Positions 61,910-64,000 of a DNA stretch of 64,000 nucleotides are shown piece after piece. Source of the DNA: Shewanella halotolerans (GTDB taxonomy: Bacteria > Pseudomonadota > Gammaproteobacteria > Enterobacterales > Shewanellaceae); the NCBI RefSeq assembly GCF_019457535.1, contig NZ_CP080417.1, positions 2,418,001 through 2,482,000 on the forward strand, given 5' to 3'. The notes below the pieces were generated by a model. That model saw only the letters and a program-made list of their open reading frames with translations, made no database searches and had not been told where the DNA came from. Each line of letters starts with the position of its first letter. The first letter of the stretch is position 1. The translations under genes and the position numbers were made by a program.

Positions 61910-63178
61910 ATGGCTAATTTTATCGATAGAAGATTGAATACTAAGGGAAAGAGTACAGTCAATCGTCAACGTTTTATCAACCGCTATAAGCAACAGATCA
62001 AGAAGGCCGTCAGTGATGCCGTGACCCGGCGCAGCGTGACCGACATAGATAAAGGCGAGAAGATCAGTATCCCGACCCGGGATATCAGCGAGCCCACCTT
62101 TCATCAGGGACAAGGGGGCATGCGCGAGCGGGTGCATCCGGGTAATGATCAGTTCTCCCGAGGCGATAAGGTGGAGCGTCCGCCCCAGGGCGGTGGACAA
62201 GGCAGCGGTCAGGGGGATGCGTCTAATTCAGGCGAGGGCCAGGACGATTTCGTATTTCAAATCTCCAAAGATGAATATTTGGAGTTGCTGTTTGAAGATC
62301 TCGAACTCCCTAACCTGCAGCGCAATCGCCTCAATAAACTAGTGGAGTATCAAACCTATCGCGCCGGTTTTACCAATGATGGCGTGCCCGCCAACATCAA
62401 CATCATTCGCTCGCTGCGCTCATCCCTGGCACGGCGGATCGCCATGTCCTCCTCGAAGAAGGCGCTGCTGAAAGAGCTAAAAGCAGAGCTGGAGGCACTA
62501 GAGCAGACACCCGGTTCGGAGGCGGAGAAGATCATCGCCTTGAAGGAGCAGATAGCGGAGCTTGAGGCCAAGATTGCCAAGGTGCCCTTTATCGACACCT
62601 TCGATCTCAGGTACAACAATTTCGCCAAGCGCGAGGTGCCCTCGAGCCAGGCAGTGATGTTCTGCCTCATGGATGTGTCTGGCTCTATGGATCAAGCCAC
62701 CAAAGATATGGCCAAACGCTTCTATATCCTGCTCTATCTGTTTCTCACCCGTACCTATAAGAATCTGGAGGTGGTCTACATACGGCACCACACCCAGGCA
62801 AAAGAGGTGGATGAACACGAGTTTTTCTACTCCCAGGAAACCGGCGGCACCATAGTCTCCAGTGCGCTCAAGCTGATGCATGAGATCCAGCGTGAGCGTT
62901 ATCCAGAGAGCGAGTGGAACATCTATGCGGCCCAGGCATCGGATGGCGACAACTGGGCCGATGACTCCCCTACCTGCCGCCAGATCCTCGAGCGTAAGTT
63001 GCTACCTGTGGTGCGTTACTTTAGCTATATCGAGATCACCAACCGCGCCCATCAAACCCTGTGGCGTGAATACGAAGGACTACAGAAGACTCACGATAAT
63101 ATTGCAGTTCAGCACATTAAACAGGCCGAGGACATCTACCCTGTATTTAGAGAACTGTTTAAGAAACAAGCTGTTTAG
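61910..63178 (+). CDS. yeaH: YeaH/YhbH family protein (DUF444)
   Basis: This 422-residue protein has an N-terminal basic region (DRRLNTKGKSTVNRQRF), a glycine/glutamine-rich linker, a coiled stretch (KALLKELKAELEALEQ) and a C-terminal von Willebrand A-like domain with the MIDAS-type motif MFCLMDVSGSMD (about residue 253) and TGGTIVSSALKLM. YeaH acts with YeaG; its chemistry is unknown. GGAGGT lies four bases before the ATG at 61910. It is 47 bp after prkA. Confidence 0.92.
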   Translation: MANFIDRRLNTKGKSTVNRQRFINRYKQQIKKAVSDAVTRRSVTDIDKGEKISIPTRDISEPTFHQGQGGMRERVHPGNDQFSRGDKVERPPQGGGQGSGQGDASNSGEGQDDFVFQISKDEYLELLFEDLELPNLQRNRLNKLVEYQTYRAGFTNDGVPANINIIRSLRSSLARRIAMSSSKKALLKELKAELEALEQTPGSEAEKIIALKEQIAELEAKIAKVPFIDTFDLRYNNFAKREVPSSQAVMFCLMDVSGSMDQATKDMAKRFYILLYLFLTRTYKNLEVVYIRHHTQAKEVDEHEFFYSQETGGTIVSSALKLMHEIQRERYPESEWNIYAAQASDGDNWADDSPTCRQILERKLLPVVRYFSYIEITNRAHQTLWREYEGLQKTHDNIAVQHIKQAEDIYPVFRELFKKQAV

Positions 63179-63186
63179 GGGGCCTT

Positions 63187-64000
63187 ATGAGTTCAAAAAA
63201 GAAGCGCACTGTATTAGATGACGGCCCGGACTGGACCTTCGAGCTACTGGAATCTTATCTCACCGAGATCGAACGGGTGGCGGATCACTACCGTCTGGAT
63301 ACCTATAAGAACCAGATAGAGGTGATCACCGCCGAGCAGATGATGGATGCCTATGCGGGGATCGGCATGCCCATAGGCTATACCCATTGGTCCTTTGGTA
63401 AGAAGTTTATCGAAACCGAGCAAGGCTATAAGCGTGGCCAGATGGGGCTGGCCTACGAGATAGTGATCAACTCAGATCCCTGTATCGCCTACCTGATGGA
63501 GGAGAACACCATTACCATGCAGGCGCTAGTGATGGCGCACGCCTGTTTCGGCCACAACAGCTTTTTTAAGAGCAACTATCTGTTCAAGACTTGGACCGAC
63601 GCCAGCTCTATTATCGATTATCTGGTGTTTGCCAAAAACTATGTCAGGGAGTGTGAGGAGCGCTATGGTGAGGATCAGGTAGAGTTAGTGTTAGACTCTT
63701 GTCACGCCCTGATGAACTACGGCGTCGATCGCTACAAGCGCCCCAGCGAGATCTCACTCAAAGAGGAAAAGGTACGCCAGAAAGAACGTGAGGCCTACCT
63801 GCAGAGCCAGGTGAACGATCTTTGGCGCACTATCCCCCTGACACAGGACACCCAAAAGCAGCAGAGCGCCCCCAATTTTCCCGCCGAGCCCCAGGAGAAT
63901 ATCCTCTACTTCATCGAGAAGAATGCCCCGCTACTCGAACCCTGGCAGCGGGAGATAGTGCGGATCGTGCGAAAGATGGGACAGTATTTCTATCCTCAGA
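63187..64000 (+). CDS. SpoVR family protein (YcgB), 5' part
   Basis: The first 271 codons are present; the gene runs off the window. It starts MSSKKKRTVLDDGPDWTFEL and shows the SpoVR features TYKNQIEVITAEQMMDAYA, GMPIGYTHWSFGKKF, GLAYEIVINSDPCIAYLMEEN and AHACFGHNSFFKSNYLF. SpoVR-like proteins of proteobacteria accompany PrkA and YeaH; their exact role is unsettled (in Bacillus it affects spore cortex). It lies nine bases after yeaH, so the three form one operon. Confidence 0.93.
   Translation, partial: MSSKKKRTVLDDGPDWTFELLESYLTEIERVADHYRLDTYKNQIEVITAEQMMDAYAGIGMPIGYTHWSFGKKFIETEQGYKRGQMGLAYEIVINSDPCIAYLMEENTITMQALVMAHACFGHNSFFKSNYLFKTWTDASSIIDYLVFAKNYVRECEERYGEDQVELVLDSCHALMNYGVDRYKRPSEISLKEEKVRQKEREAYLQSQVNDLWRTIPLTQDTQKQQSAPNFPAEPQENILYFIEKNAPLLEPWQREIVRIVRKMGQYFYPQ

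Noticed and set aside
1..64000. tRNA or rRNA genes
   Set aside because: I looked for GGTTCGAATCC-like T-arms and rRNA cores and found none convincing.

Overview
The window reads as chromosomal DNA of a Shewanella species. The reasons are the kdnA-kdnB-kdsB cluster for 8-amino-Kdo lipopolysaccharide (described in Shewanella), a glycoside hydrolase/MFS-transporter/LacI maltodextrin locus of the Shewanella type, a solitary second EF-G, and gammaproteobacterial gene orders such as ptsH-ptsI-crr, dapA-bamC, gcvR-bcp, argO/argP, perM-bepA-yfgD and prkA-yeaH-spoVR. The identification rests on recognised families and gene order, not on a database search.

Region 1 (1-2800) is accessory DNA. It holds the tail of a probable glycoside hydrolase, an IS110-family transposase remnant, and a short array of minus-strand integron-type gene cassettes. 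Two complete attC-like sites and one truncated site separate a frameshifted HEPN-like gene, a small two-helix membrane protein and a membrane-anchored L7/L12-C-terminal-like protein. No integrase is visible. Two tandem hairpin-plus-direct-repeat units follow.

Region 2 (2800-10000) is a run of mostly single genes: RhlE-type RNA helicase, a small lipoprotein, an HD-GYP protein, DUF3465, a lipoprotein, a GNAT acetyltransferase, a nitronate monooxygenase and a GFA-type protein.

Region 3 (10000-24000) is a maltodextrin/starch locus: periplasmic GH97 alpha-glucosidase, secreted M28 peptidase, MFS sugar transporter, GH15 glucoamylase lipoprotein and, beyond a second EF-G and a DnaQ-type exonuclease, a LacI-family regulator. 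A long structured RNA leader ending in a strong intrinsic terminator precedes the transporter, and one 12-mer occurs upstream of both the GH97 gene and the transporter.

Region 4 (24000-38400): DUF3334, a chemoreceptor, an ACT protein, the general PTS (HPr, EI, EIIA-Glc), yffB-dapE-M15 peptidase-hydrolase, beta carbonic anhydrase, the Kdo8N cluster and two small hypothetical genes.

Region 5 (38600-59500) is housekeeping and envelope functions: an RND efflux pair, a GAF-GAF-GGDEF-EAL protein with degenerate catalytic motifs, BamC/DapA, GcvR/Bcp, ArgO/ArgP, PerM, a TusA-like protein, BepA, YfgD, DUF2069, Hda, DUF2066, uracil permease, Grx4 and Fe-SOD. Region 6 (59500-64000) is the PrkA-YeaH-SpoVR stress operon, cut by the window end. 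I found no tRNA, rRNA or CRISPR.
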